Counted from the first letter of the stretch, positions 46,406-55,146 are shown. The stretch is 64,000 nt of DNA from Romanomermis culicivorax (GCA_963922205.1 CAWUHX010000332.1:124001-188000); one strand, 5' to 3'. Notes: generated from the sequence alone by a model not told the origin. Numbers and translations: made by a program.

Positions 46406-46649
46406 ACAGAATATTGGGAAAAATGTTGGATAATGCGACTCTGCGGCTAAAAAGTATGGAACAGCGAGAATTTATGGTGAAATAAGCATGTATTGCATGG
46501 GTAGAACTCAATAAATAAAATTATGTGGACAAGTGACTATTGATAAAAAATCGTGCTGATAGAGTTTTAATATGGCAAGTCCTTCTAAAAATCCATTTCA
46601 AGGCCATTATTGACCAAAAAATGAACTTTTCATTGATGACTCAGCTATA

Positions 46650-47600
46650 AGTAAATCAACTTTAAAAGCTTCATGGATAGCATACCTTGAGTACCAGTAG
46701 ACAAGGTACTGATTGGTAACCTAACAATCAAAGAAATTGAGAGGTTGTTGCTAAAAATAATGTGAACGAGAAATAACGCAACTTAATAACATTTAATAAT
46801 GTCTCATACAATTCCATGGCATCTAATGTGTTTGATATGAATGAAATTATGTGTCTTAATTGCAGTTCACAAATTTTTGCCTATCTTACATAATAGTAAA
46901 ATTTAATTAACGATGAATCATTAGCTGTTTTAACACATAACCCTCTGTTTACGCATATACTTGTGTTAATAATGAGTGTTTCACAAAGGGAGCCTGATTA
47001 ATAGAAAATATACCGGATTTTTGAATTTGTCAGCTAAAATAATTCAAGTCAATCATACCTATGGTTTACTTCTCGTTGAGCTAGGTGAACTTTCATCGTA
47101 CGTGGTTGCAAATGTAGAAGCTGATGAATAAAGGGAGTCATTTGTACCTGAATCCATTCCAAAGGATGTACGAAATAACATTGGGGTATAATTTACATTC
47201 AATATTTAAAAATGTCCAAAATGCTATAACAGAAGTAGTTTGTACATCTAGTGCGTACTTGTAATAGAACGAGTAGACAGACGCAACACTTGGAATAGCG
47301 TTGATGGAAGATGTGCATACTGAGAATGATATACACATGATGGAAGTAACTGTAATATGTAGGAGAATTGGATGACTATGATGGTTTAATACATACTTGG
47401 AGAAGCAGTTGACAAGCGACTTATTGATAACGTAACAATTGAAGAACTTGAGTATAAAAATGTTGCTGCTGTTTTCAAACTACTTGAACTAGTTGGAATA
47501 GCTAGAATATGGAATGCACCTTTAAACAGCAGTAAGCTTAGCACTCAGTGAATGTACATGGAAATTCTATAGCCCAATGTGCAAATGATATTTATATTGC
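46650..47600. other. Unrecognised low-copy duplicated DNA with a coding-like stretch
   Basis: Two to three degenerate copies of one segment. TGATTGGTAACCTAACAATC near 46711 resembles TTATTGATAACGTAACAATT near 47420, and the stretch 47195-47290 resembles 47605-47690. At about 47405-47551 (+) a frame reads EAVDKRLIDNVTIEELEYKN and VAAVFKLLELVGIARIW before a stop. I recognise no family. It may be an old gene fragment. The remainder of 46410-47683 shows nothing else I can name. Confidence 0.3.
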
Positions 47601-47687
47601 AAGTTTACATTAAATACATTGAAATGTTTAAAATGTCAAAACAGGAATAATTCATGCATCTATAGCTTACTTGTAGTCGAACCAACT

Positions 47688-48068
47688 TGTTGTATGGTAA
47701 CATACAACATTCCACCCGTAGGATTGATGTTGTAGCCAATCCATTGGTCCTTAACCCGGTCATTTTTGTTGAGCCCTGGTCCGGATGGTTATGCCTACCC
47801 TGACATTGGCCAATGGTGGGACAGCTACAGTGACACCCAGGAAGCCCTTCAACACTGGTGACTGTACCAGGGGGCCCCCTGTTGCTCCAAGGGGGGAGGG
47901 ATGTTGTATGGTAACATACAACATTCCACCCATAGGATTGATGTTGTAGCCAATCCACGGGTTCCGAACCCAGTCATTTTTGTTGAGCCCTGGTCGGGAT
48001 GGTTACACCTACCCCAACATTGGCCAATGGTGGGACAGCTACGGCGCCACCCAGGAAGCCCTTCAACA
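47688..48068 (+). mobile_element. TRIM family C, complete element
   Basis: Two LTRs of identical length (47688-47854 and 47902-48068, 167 bp each), starting TGTTGTATGGTAACATACAA and ending CCCTTCAACA. They are separated by a 47-bp interior that starts CTGGTGACTG and ends in the polypurine tract AAGGGGGGAGGGA. A perfect 4-bp target-site duplication AACT flanks it (47684-47687 and 48069-48072). The LTR contains the palindrome CATTGGCCAATG, a hairpin at its 5' end and a degenerate GGGTTCCGAACCC plus T-run. Too short for any protein. Confidence 0.88.
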
Positions 48069-48072
48069 AACT

Positions 48073-48430
48073 GACATTGTCCCTACACTTCCAATCGATT
48101 TGGTTAAAGGCGTAGATGCAGATAATAGTATATGCATAGCGGGAGCAACTTTAAACTACAGGAAAATTTGGGTAGAAAATCTTGTAAGATAAGAACAAAG
48201 GTACTAATTTGTACAGGTAAAAGCATCTGGATCTATATCACAGCAAATAATGCAGCTAGCATGATGAAAGTTTTTGGTTTTATTGCTTCAACATAGAGCA
48301 ATTTAAAGTATCAAGTTCGAGAGTTTGGAATTGGAACAAAAAAATTTATGTGCTTTTAATACAAAACTACAGTGTTTTTAAAGTGTGTTTACTTCGTAGA
48401 AACACTTTTGTATGAATTCTAGGAATAACC
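48073..48430. other. No recognised gene
   Basis: Mixed-composition DNA. An open stretch just after the TRIM (to about 48190, plus, containing DLVKGVDADNSICIAGATLN) looks mildly coding, but I cannot assign it to a family. Confidence 0.3.
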
Positions 48431-48439
48431 TTTTTCATT

Positions 48440-48725
48440 AGATGTATTTTAGACTGCAGTAAAAGTGAATAATAGCTCATTTTTCTGTCTGCTTTTGGCC
48501 TGTACACCGCATAAAAATGATGAAATGCTTGATTATAACACACAATATAACACATGATATAACGCAATAATACAACATATGTAACAGAACAATATGGATA
48601 AGGGACGTTTCAGCAGTAATCCTACTACCTTCCTCAGGCTTTCTACAACTTTTTACTAAATTTCGACTGGGGTGGGGTTTGAACTGTAAGCTTTGAGTTT
48701 GTGAGTCAAGAGTGCTATTGCTTTG
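48440..48725 (-). mobile_element. tRNA-headed SINE with hammerhead-like core, copy 1
   Basis: Inverted copy of the element at 50200-50470. On the minus strand: a tRNA-like head (AGCACTCTTGACTCAC...CAGTTCAAACCCC, B box intact), a 40-nt spacer, a hammerhead-like core at 48607-48637, then a conserved 3' body (TCCATATTGTTCTGTTACAT...AGACAGAAAAATGAGC). Confidence 0.7.
48607..48637 (-). ncRNA. Hammerhead-ribozyme-like core (copy 1)
   Basis: CTGAGGA, then a stem (AGGTAGTA GGAT TACTGCT), then GAAAC: the CUGANGA / stem II / GAAA layout of hammerhead ribozymes. No convincing NUH cleavage site with a stem III or I partner was found by eye, so activity is unproven. Confidence 0.45.
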
Positions 48726-49515
48726 TAGCCATATGCACCAGTTTCAATTGGACTTTCCCATTTGCACCCTAGCCAATTGCGTGGATTTTCAAGTGCACCA
48801 TTTTTGTAGGTGCCCTATGCATTTGCCTCATGTAGATAATGCGCCAACTGCAATTGCACTTTTTGCAAATGCGCCGCCTTTGCAAATTTTGCAAATTCTA
48901 TGATCTGATCTTGATTCTTTGATCTGATCAGGATTCTATGATCAGATAATCCTGTACCAAGTACCTTCATACTTCAAATTTGTTCAGAAGCAGCAAAACT
49001 AAACATTTACTCCAAATCTTACCACTTGAGTTCGAAAGTCGAAATAAGCAAGACACAAATGCATAGAGTTACAGTATTTAATACGCCAACCGATCAGCCA
49101 AATTATAAGCTTTACTGGTCATAAAATTGATAGCATTAATTTAACCCTGATCATATTGTAGATTGAGTGTAACAAATTCTAGAGTTCCAAATGTGACATA
49201 ATTGCACTTTGGTAATTTTCAACTCTGGCTTTGTGACTATCTGTGTGGTCCTGTATGACTGTATAATAATTTACAATGTTGTTTTTGCCTAGTTTGTATG
49301 GTCTTCAAGAATAACTAAATTTCTCATTTGATACTATGTTTTTAGTGTCCAATTAGAATTATGGCCGAAATGAACAATGCTCATTTGCAGCGCATTTAAC
49401 ACAGGGCGCGCTTGCTAATAGTGCATATGACAATAGCGCATATGACATGTTGGGCATTTGGATCAGGGCAATTGACAAACGCGCATATGAAAAGGGCACA
49501 ATTGGCTACACCCCG
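48725..49515. mobile_element. Probable foldback-type element with CAATTG/CATATG-rich arms
   Basis: Left arm (48725-48890: TGTAGCCATATGCACC, then repeated ATTTGCACC/CAATTGCGC-like units) and right arm (49350-49515, ending in the reverse complement of TGTAGCCAATTGTGCC) are inverted, each made of degenerate 12-15 bp units. About 450 bp of unique-looking interior lies between. It resembles the foldback element at 58632 in plan but not in sequence unit. Confidence 0.45.
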
Positions 49516-49524
49516 TTTTATCAC

Positions 49525-50080
49525 CTAGGCCATATTGTTGTATTTCAGAATACGTCGAGGGCTGATGAGTTAAGGCAGGATTGGGATTCCAGGGTTCCTC
49601 CTTAATGTACGTATTTCCCACGCCTACACTTACCCGATTAACTTAATTAATTGTACTTAAACCTGACAGTAATATTCCTGCCAATCAAGGAAGAGAGGCT
49701 TCCTTAATTGTCTCCCAAAGAGAATGAATACGAGAAAGGAAATCCCTTTCTACAATTTTACTTATGCAATGAAGAAAAAACACTTACTTACAAATGCGAC
49801 GGGCGAGAAAGAAAAACAATTCCACTATCACACACTGGAGAGGAAAACAAATATAGATGTGCGTGCGGGGGAGGCGGCGAGTTGGGCATGTTATACAAAA
49901 AACACAAAGAATAATGCACACCAAAGAGAGCCAGCGCACACGTACTGACGTGTGCTACAGTAAGATGACTGTTGATGGTCCGCGTTGCTCACTCCACTTG
50001 GTACCTGCAGGCCCCATGCGCGGATTTGACAAAATGACAAAATCGGCGGAAACACACTACAACAATATGGGTTATTTTTC
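49525..50080 (+). repeat. Left arm of a roughly 0.55-kb inverted repeat pair
   Basis: Colinear with the reverse complement of 54560-55115. Shared landmarks are CTGACAGT.AATA, TTAAACCTGACA-type text, AGAGAGCC, CTACAGTAAGATGACTGTTG, ATGGTCCGCG, GGTACCTGCAGGCC and CGGAAACACACTAC. Divergence is roughly 20-30% by eye. It may be two copies of one dispersed repeat or the long termini of a decayed element. Small frames here (49708-50123) are not recognised. Confidence 0.65.
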
Positions 50081-50199
50081 ATATGGCTTGATTTTTTGTA
50101 TATGCTGGTGGGTAGGGTGGTGATTTTTCCTGCATATAGCACATGTGATGAAACTTTTGTACCCTATATGACCAATTTCTATGCTTTTGATGCCTACAT

Positions 50200-50470
50200 C
50201 ACTAGGGCCTGTTGGATAGCGCTCTTGACTCACAAACTCAAAGCTCACAGTTCAAACCCCACACCAGTTGAAATTGTGTAAAAATTTGTAGAAAGCCTGA
50301 GGAAGGTAGTAGAATTACTGCCGAAACATGGCTTATTCATATTGTTCTGTTACATACCTTGTATTGTTGCGTTATATCCTGTGTAATAATAAAGCCTTTC
50401 ACCATTTTTCTGCCGTTGTACACGCCAAAAAGTAGACAGCAAAATGAGCTATTACAATCAGCCGTAACAA
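50200..50470 (+). mobile_element. tRNA-headed SINE with hammerhead-like core, copy 2
   Basis: Plus strand: tRNA-like head (GGCCTGTTGGATAGCGCTC as A-box region, CAGTTCAAACCCC as B box), spacer, hammerhead-like core 50297-50327, then a 3' body alignable with 48440-48605 reversed. No coding capacity. About 265 bp are shared between the copies. Confidence 0.72.
50297..50327 (+). ncRNA. Hammerhead-ribozyme-like core (copy 2)
   Basis: CTGAGGA, stem GGTAGTA / loop GAAT / TACTGCC (seven pairs including one wobble), then GAAAC. It matches the catalytic-core layout known from Penelope-like elements and retrozymes. The cleavage triplet is not identified, so this may be a relic or need a partner copy. 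Confidence 0.5.
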
Positions 50471-50703
50471 ACATTCTGACAATTGCTATAAAACTGAATG
50501 ATGTCAAATGGTGTTTCAGTTAAGTTTGATGCATCTATTACTTACTCCTTACAAAGTTAACAGATGTCGTCTCTGAACCCACATCAAATACTCTTTTAAG
50601 CAATATTACGGATTATTTATTACTTGGCATAAGCATGGAGCAGACTGACGAAAAGCTAATCCCATGAGCATTAAGCTGAATAAAATTATGAACTACCATA
50701 CAA

Positions 50704-50965
50704 CTAACTTCGATTAGGGCATATAAGTTGGCAAACAAAGAATAAAGTTGTATTTTCGCATGGTGAGCTTCGCCACATTGCGTCATCAAGAAAATTCATG
50801 GTGACGCATTGCTTTGTGGAATCATTGAAATCGGGTTCACCGGGAAACCACTTTGAATAGCTTATCGATGCATTCTTGAACATATAACCTTTAGTGAGTT
50901 TACTACGGTACACGTTTAGCAGTATATCCCAATTTAGGTAACTTGGTGCTGCAAGGCGTGTAGCA
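50704..50965 (-). CDS. C-type lectin domain exon (C-terminal half)
   Basis: Minus strand, after a CTTTACTTCAG acceptor: YLNWDILLNVYRSK, then SYSKWFPGEPDFNDSTKQCV and FLDDAMWRSSPCENTTLFFV, ending CQLICPNRS-stop. The W-x-x-GEP-x-F, C-x-x-M, W-x-x-x-x-C and FVCQ pattern is that of a C-type lectin domain. The stop at 50704 may be the real end, or the GTTAGT at 50708 may be a donor. It is probably part of a secreted or membrane lectin gene with the exon at 52235-52522. TRIM A copy 2 is inserted just upstream of its acceptor. Confidence 0.7.
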
Positions 50966-51038
50966 CTGAAGTAAAGAAGCATGATGACTGTCACGTGTCG
51001 CACGGCCGTACATCATCCCTTCGTAACAATCGCAACAC

Positions 51039-51110
51039 TGGCTCAGTAGTTCAATCGGAAGAACGCTGCACTATAGTCACAGAGACCTGGGTTCGAATCC
51101 CGGTCGAGCA
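51039..51110 (+). ncRNA. tRNA-like pol III unit in TRIM A 5' LTR
   Basis: A box TAGTTCAATCGG (51047-51058), B box GGTTCGAATCC (51090-51100) and TTTTT terminator (51114-51118). It has a perfect D stem (GTTC/GAAC) and T stem (CTGGG/CCCGG); the anticodon stem has two mismatches and the acceptor stem pairs poorly. This is a tRNA-derived promoter unit, not a functional tRNA gene. Confidence 0.75.
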
Positions 51111-51308
51111 TTATTTTTCAAACAGTGTTTGGCGATGGTTACGATGGCAACGTGCTTACCCATTACGTGTCATGGCGAGGCTTGGATTGGTCCCATATTG
51201 GTGGGCCGCAGAACCTGCATCTTCAACTGACGAGGTCGTCCTTCTTTCAAGGGGGGAATGTCATGTGTCGCACGGCCGTACATCACCCCTTCGTAACAAT
51301 CGCAGCAC

Positions 51309-51380
51309 TGGATTGGTGGTTCAATCGGAAGAACGCTGCACTACAGTCACAGAGACCCGGGTTCAAATCCCGGTCGAGCA
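51309..51380 (+). ncRNA. tRNA-like pol III unit in TRIM A 3' LTR
   Basis: A-box-like TGGTTCAATCGG (51317-51328), B box GGTTCAAATCC (51360-51370), T-run 51384-51388. Same layout as in the 5' LTR, with a locally rewritten 5' edge (GATTGGTGG). Confidence 0.7.
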
Positions 51381-51447
51381 TTATTTTTCGAACAGTGTTT
51401 GGCTATGGTTATGATGGCAACGCGTTTACCCGTTACGTGTCAATGAC

Positions 51448-51990
51448 AATTATCCAAAAAAATAACCAACCCAAAATATGACCCTTATGGGTACATTGAC
51501 TGTGGAATTTGAATCAAAACTAGAGCACAAAACATAAGTATTGGCATAATGATTCTGATGACTTAAAAATGCCTCGGTGGTCAGGCTATGCTAGACAATA
51601 CAGGGTGGCATTTTTAAGAAATCTTCGAGCTGAGAAAATTTGTGTAGTTTTTCACTATGGTTAGTAGAACTCTTACATAAATAATTTTTCTATATATGTT
51701 GCGGAGGCTCCCAAAGGGTCCATTGGTAAAGTGGCATTAGGATGAATCGTAGGACAGGCAGCCAGTGCTTCTGGAACGCTATTATACAAGGTGAAAAAAT
51801 TGTAGTAATAGTAGAATCCTTCTATATTGATCCATGGAGCTTGGCATGCTTGAAAAAAATCATCAAGTATGCCATTATTAGATGTGTACCAGTTTGGATG
51901 TATATATCAGAAAATAGGAGCAAGCATAAAAGAAAGATGAGCAAGTTGAATTCAAAGTCAAATAGTTACTTGTCTTCAGTGTCAGAAAAT
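51448..51990. other. No recognised gene
   Basis: Contains an open plus frame of about 92 codons at 51742-52020 with a basic segment (SKHKRKMSKLNSKSN). There is no family match I know, and it ends inside the left TIR of the next element. It may be chance. Confidence 0.3.
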
Positions 51991-51995
51991 TGTTT

Positions 51996-53033
51996 GAGGA
52001 CCAAAGGTCAGAGGAATTGACCCTCCGACACTGACTCATACAATGAATTTGTGCAGAACATAGAATTCACTGTGCACTTTTATCAACAAAAATTTGGAAG
52101 ATTCCCGCAAAAAATTTTTGAAGTCATTTGGCGAACTTTTGTAAAAATTTTAAAATTGCTTGATTTTTCAGTATAACTACTACAAGAGTACTAGTATTGT
52201 TCAAAAGTAGCAGAAAAAGAAGAAGACTTTACTTCCGCTGGTTTGTTTAGTATGTGAATGGTTAAGCGGCTTTTGTTCAACAGGTGGCAGACCACTGACA
52301 TTATAAATATGACAATATACGCAGGCAACATTGTAACAAGATTCGTCGCTGGCTGCGGATTTTGATGAAAATTGAACGCATGAAGAAACTCGGTTACGCG
52401 TGTTTCCTTTGCCATTTGGTTCACCATTGCTCCACAAGTTGGCGCTGAATGGAGCAGTTTGATGCTCCGAACTTGTCGGCATGAACCAATAGTAGGATGA
52501 TGCCTGTATACTATTTTGATTTCTGTAGGCCCCTAGCTAGGCTCCTAGAAAAGTGCTTAATATGGCTTGGAAATCTAAAGGCTGCTTCACATGGTGACAT
52601 ATACTCAACATACGTGTTGTGACATATACGCGACATAGATATGTTAATTAAATTTGCCAGGTATGAATGAGTGCGACATACGCTCGACATATAAGCGACT
52701 TAGAGTTTGCTTTTTTGCTCAGGAAGCTATTTCAGCCGGCATACAGCACAATATTTGGTACTATTTGTGTGCTTGGTGCGTGCAAAAAAACTCCTCATCC
52801 AAAAGTGCAGAAAGACCAAGAATAGCAACAGACTTTCTTTAAAAATAATACTGCGTTGGTAAATGCCGCAGTGTATGCCAAAGCATATGTTGCACATTAT
52901 GTTATCTTATATGTCACACCTGTGAACATTTTAATGTTGCTACGTTTTTGGAAAGAACATATATGTCGCAATGAGTATGTCATGTGGCCGTGTGAACTTG
53001 TCAGAGGGTCAATTCCTCTGACCTATGGTCCTC
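51996..53033. mobile_element. DNA element with 34-bp terminal inverted repeats
   Basis: Termini 51996-52029 (GAGGACCAAAGGTCAGAGGA...) and 53000-53033 are inverted copies with two mismatches over 34 bp. A second, weaker inverted pair lies inside (52585-52607 and 52968-52998, TTCACA(T/C)GG...ACAT...ACTCA). No clear target-site duplication was found. The interior holds a C-type lectin exon but no transposase frame, so it is a non-autonomous or foldback-type element. Confidence 0.6.
52235..52522 (-). CDS. C-type lectin domain exon
   Basis: Minus strand after a GCCTACAG acceptor: SIQASSYYWFMP, FSANLWSNGEPNG, SSCVQFSSKS, SDESCYNVACVYCH. The WSNGEPNG, C-V-x-F and DE-x-C...C pattern is the second half of a C-type lectin domain. 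The 3' limit is uncertain: possible donors are GTCAGT just after IYN, or GTAAAG near 52234. It sits between the terminal inverted repeats of the element at 51996-53033. Same strand as the lectin exon at 50704-50965. Confidence 0.65.
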
Positions 53034-53039
53034 TAATCA

Positions 53040-53850
53040 CTATTCTTTTTATTTACAAAAGTTCTTTGTTGTTAAAGTAAGTTACAAACTTGCAAAACGG
53101 TTTGTGTCACAACATTTTTGGTCCAAAAATTATAAATGAATAGCGTGAAGTTTTGCATAGACGTTCGGCGTTGATGTTTGGCACGCTGCTGCGGTGCAAA
53201 TTATTATTGTTGTCATTTTCTATCGTTTTGAATGGTGGCTGGAGAGAGAGGAATGCGTGTGCCGCTCGCATCGATTGATTATATTTGTCGCGTACGTATT
53301 TGTTTACGTTTTTTTCATTTGTTGGCGCCTGGCCAGGCCGAAGAAAGTTTGGCATCATCTGCGGTTGAGGATTTTGTGAGTGTGTTTTCGGAGGCAGAAA
53401 GTTCTGTCTCTCAGTTTTGACTGAGGTTTATTAAGAATAGTTCCCGCAGGGGGCGAGACTGAGCCGGGCTCGCGTAGTTGATTCTGGATCCCTGTGGCTC
53501 TGTGGGCAGGGCCAGGTGGAAGTGTTATTGGTGGAGTGGCAATTTTGTGTTGGCACCTAACCTTTGTTATTGTTTGTTTGTCTTTTCTTTAATAATAATC
53601 TCCATGGTAATAAGACTTCAGCTAGATACCGTAAGCAGTCCAGGGTCTCTGGGTTCTTGCTGGATTAGCATCAGGGGTAGTACCACATTGGATCTCCCAA
53701 GAACCCCATCCAGGTAGCTGGAGCAAAATGTATTACAAGCCCCTTTTCTCCTATGCAACCAGACCTTTCAAACCAAGTATGCTTCAGCTGATACACATTT
53801 TACAGTATGAACACATAATATGATATGCAAGTACAAGTGATGCATACCAT
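53040..53850. other. No recognised gene
   Basis: Mixed-composition DNA with some GC-rich text (53450-53520). A short inverted pair lies at 53658-53712 (GGGTTCTTGCTGG against CCAAGAACCCC). Frames of 60-85 codons on both strands show no domain I can name. Confidence 0.3.
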
Positions 53851-53906
53851 ACAGTACGTTCACATAACATCATGTGCAGGTACATTTCATCTACTGTACG
53901 GGAAAG

Positions 53907-53919
53907 TTCTAGAACCTTC
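53907..53919 (+). promoter_or_regulatory. Heat-shock element
   Basis: TTCTAGAACCTTC, a perfect three-unit nTTCnnGAAnnTTCn site for HSF-1, upstream of the TATA box of this repeat. Confidence 0.65.
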
Positions 53920-53959
53920 GACAATATTCTATAATATTCTTTTATAATATTCAACAAGG

Positions 53960-53972
53960 TTCTAGAACATTC
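53960..53972 (+). promoter_or_regulatory. Heat-shock element
   Basis: TTCTAGAACATTC, a second perfect three-unit HSE, 18 bp before the TATA box at 53991-53998. Confidence 0.7.
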
Positions 53973-53990
53973 CATGATTTTCTGTGATAC

Positions 53991-53998
53991 TATATAAG
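53991..53998 (+). promoter_or_regulatory. TATA box of the HSE repeat
   Basis: TATATAAG, conserved in both copies of the repeat at the same distance from the HSE. Confidence 0.6.
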
Positions 53999-54119
53999 CT
54001 GTGTTATTTTGTATATTCATTAATTTATTTATTGAACTATTTCGCACTTTGATATTATATGTTGTGTTAATTAGTCTTATTAAACTTAGCTATTTACTAG
54101 CTGGATTCTTGTTTCATCC

Positions 54120-54555
54120 ATAGATCAAAGCAAAAATTTATTTTGAGAAATTAGCCATGACCATCCAAGGCGTGACAGGGAATATTTCAGAGATTTTGAT
54201 AGGATTAGCAGATAATTTATCTACGCCAGATTCCATAACATTTTTCAATGTTGATACTTTAATTAATCTGTTGTTGTTGAATCTATAAACTAAAGTTTTA
54301 ATCAAGGAAAATATCCAAATGTCCTAATGTTATCATTATCATTTGTCATCAAGCAGAAGTGAACGCCCGACATTGCACTCCCTCCTGTAGTAAGGCAGCG
54401 TCTTCTCTACCTGGATATTATTATACTCAGTTCTTACTTTTTCAAGTATTAGCCTGTAGGAAGTATCCAGGAAAACCCCGATTGCTTTTCCATTGCAAAG
54501 CAATTCTCAGTTTACTGTATGCTGCAGCTGATAGCTGCGCGTGGCAGTATTAGTG
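54120..54555. other. No recognised gene
   Basis: Mixed-composition DNA without a clear exon or repeat. Confidence 0.3.
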
Positions 54556-54559
54556 CACC

Positions 54560-55115
54560 TGGTGACCCTTTTACTGTGGTAGTGTGTTTCCACTGATTTT
54601 GCCATACATTTGTAAATTTTGTCGATTTTCGTATGAGGCCTGCAGGTACAAAGTGGAGTGAGTGACGCGGACCATCAACAGTCGTCTTACTGTAGTGCAT
54701 ATCGGCACGCTTGCGTTTGGGCTCTCTCTTCAATTGTTATTCGTGTTTTTATTATTGATATATTTTATGCGTAGTCATCCCCCTCCCAGTGCGCCCCACC
54801 TTCTCTGCCTTTTCTCGTAGCCCTTGGGAGTGATTGTCATCTCACCCATCTCGGTTTGTATTAGTAAGTGTACATTTTGTGTCAGGTAAAATTTGGAGAG
54901 AATTCTCCTCTCTTCTTTCTCTATTTGAATTGGGAGATGGATTAAAGAAATAATCTTTCCTTGATCTGTGGGTAATTAGTGTCAGGTTTAAGTACATTAA
55001 TTAAGTTTAATTGGGTAAGCGTGGGTGTTGGAAACACGTGCATTAAGGATGAATCCAGGAATGCCCTCCAGCCCCGACCAAGATCCAAGATACAACATTA
55101 CCTTATAATGTGAAA
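54560..55115 (-). repeat. Right arm of the roughly 0.55-kb inverted repeat pair
   Basis: Reverse complement is colinear with 49525-50080 (see that entry). Landmarks: GGCCTGCAGGTACAAAGTGG, CGCGGACCATCAACAGTCGT and TGTCAGGTTTAAGTAC. A TTAGGC block begins about 35 bp outside this arm. Confidence 0.65.
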
Positions 55116-55146
55116 ATTGACATAAGCATTAGGCGACAGTATGAAC

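Larger units (their letters stand above)
50989..51442 (+). mobile_element. TRIM family A, copy 2 (best-preserved tRNA-LTR TRIM)
   Basis: Complete element. 5' LTR 50989-51172 and 3' LTR 51259-51442, both 184 bp, starting TGTCA(C/T)GTGTCGC and ending TTACGTGTCA. The interior 51173-51258 (86 bp) starts TGGCGAGGCTTGG (PBS-like, directly after the LTR) and ends CAAGGGGGGAA (polypurine tract, directly before the LTR). A perfect 5-bp target-site duplication ATGAC sits at 50984-50988 and 51443-51447. LTRs differ at under about 10% of sites, so insertion is old-to-moderate. No ORF. Each LTR contains a tRNA-like pol III unit. Confidence 0.92.
53850..54115 (+). mobile_element. Dispersed LTR-like promoter repeat with heat-shock elements, copy 1
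   Basis: Shares GGTTCTAGAACATTC, TATATAAG(C)(C/T)GTGTTATTTTG, TTTATTTATTG and ATGTTGTGTTA with 59650-59940, in the same orientation. The HSE-TATA-downstream layout is that of an LTR or other element promoter. No coding region follows. Confidence 0.6.

Noticed and set aside
51039-51110. A functional tRNA gene
   Set aside because: The acceptor stem does not pair and the anticodon stem has mismatches. The unit is duplicated within LTRs of a mobile element, so it is tRNA-derived.
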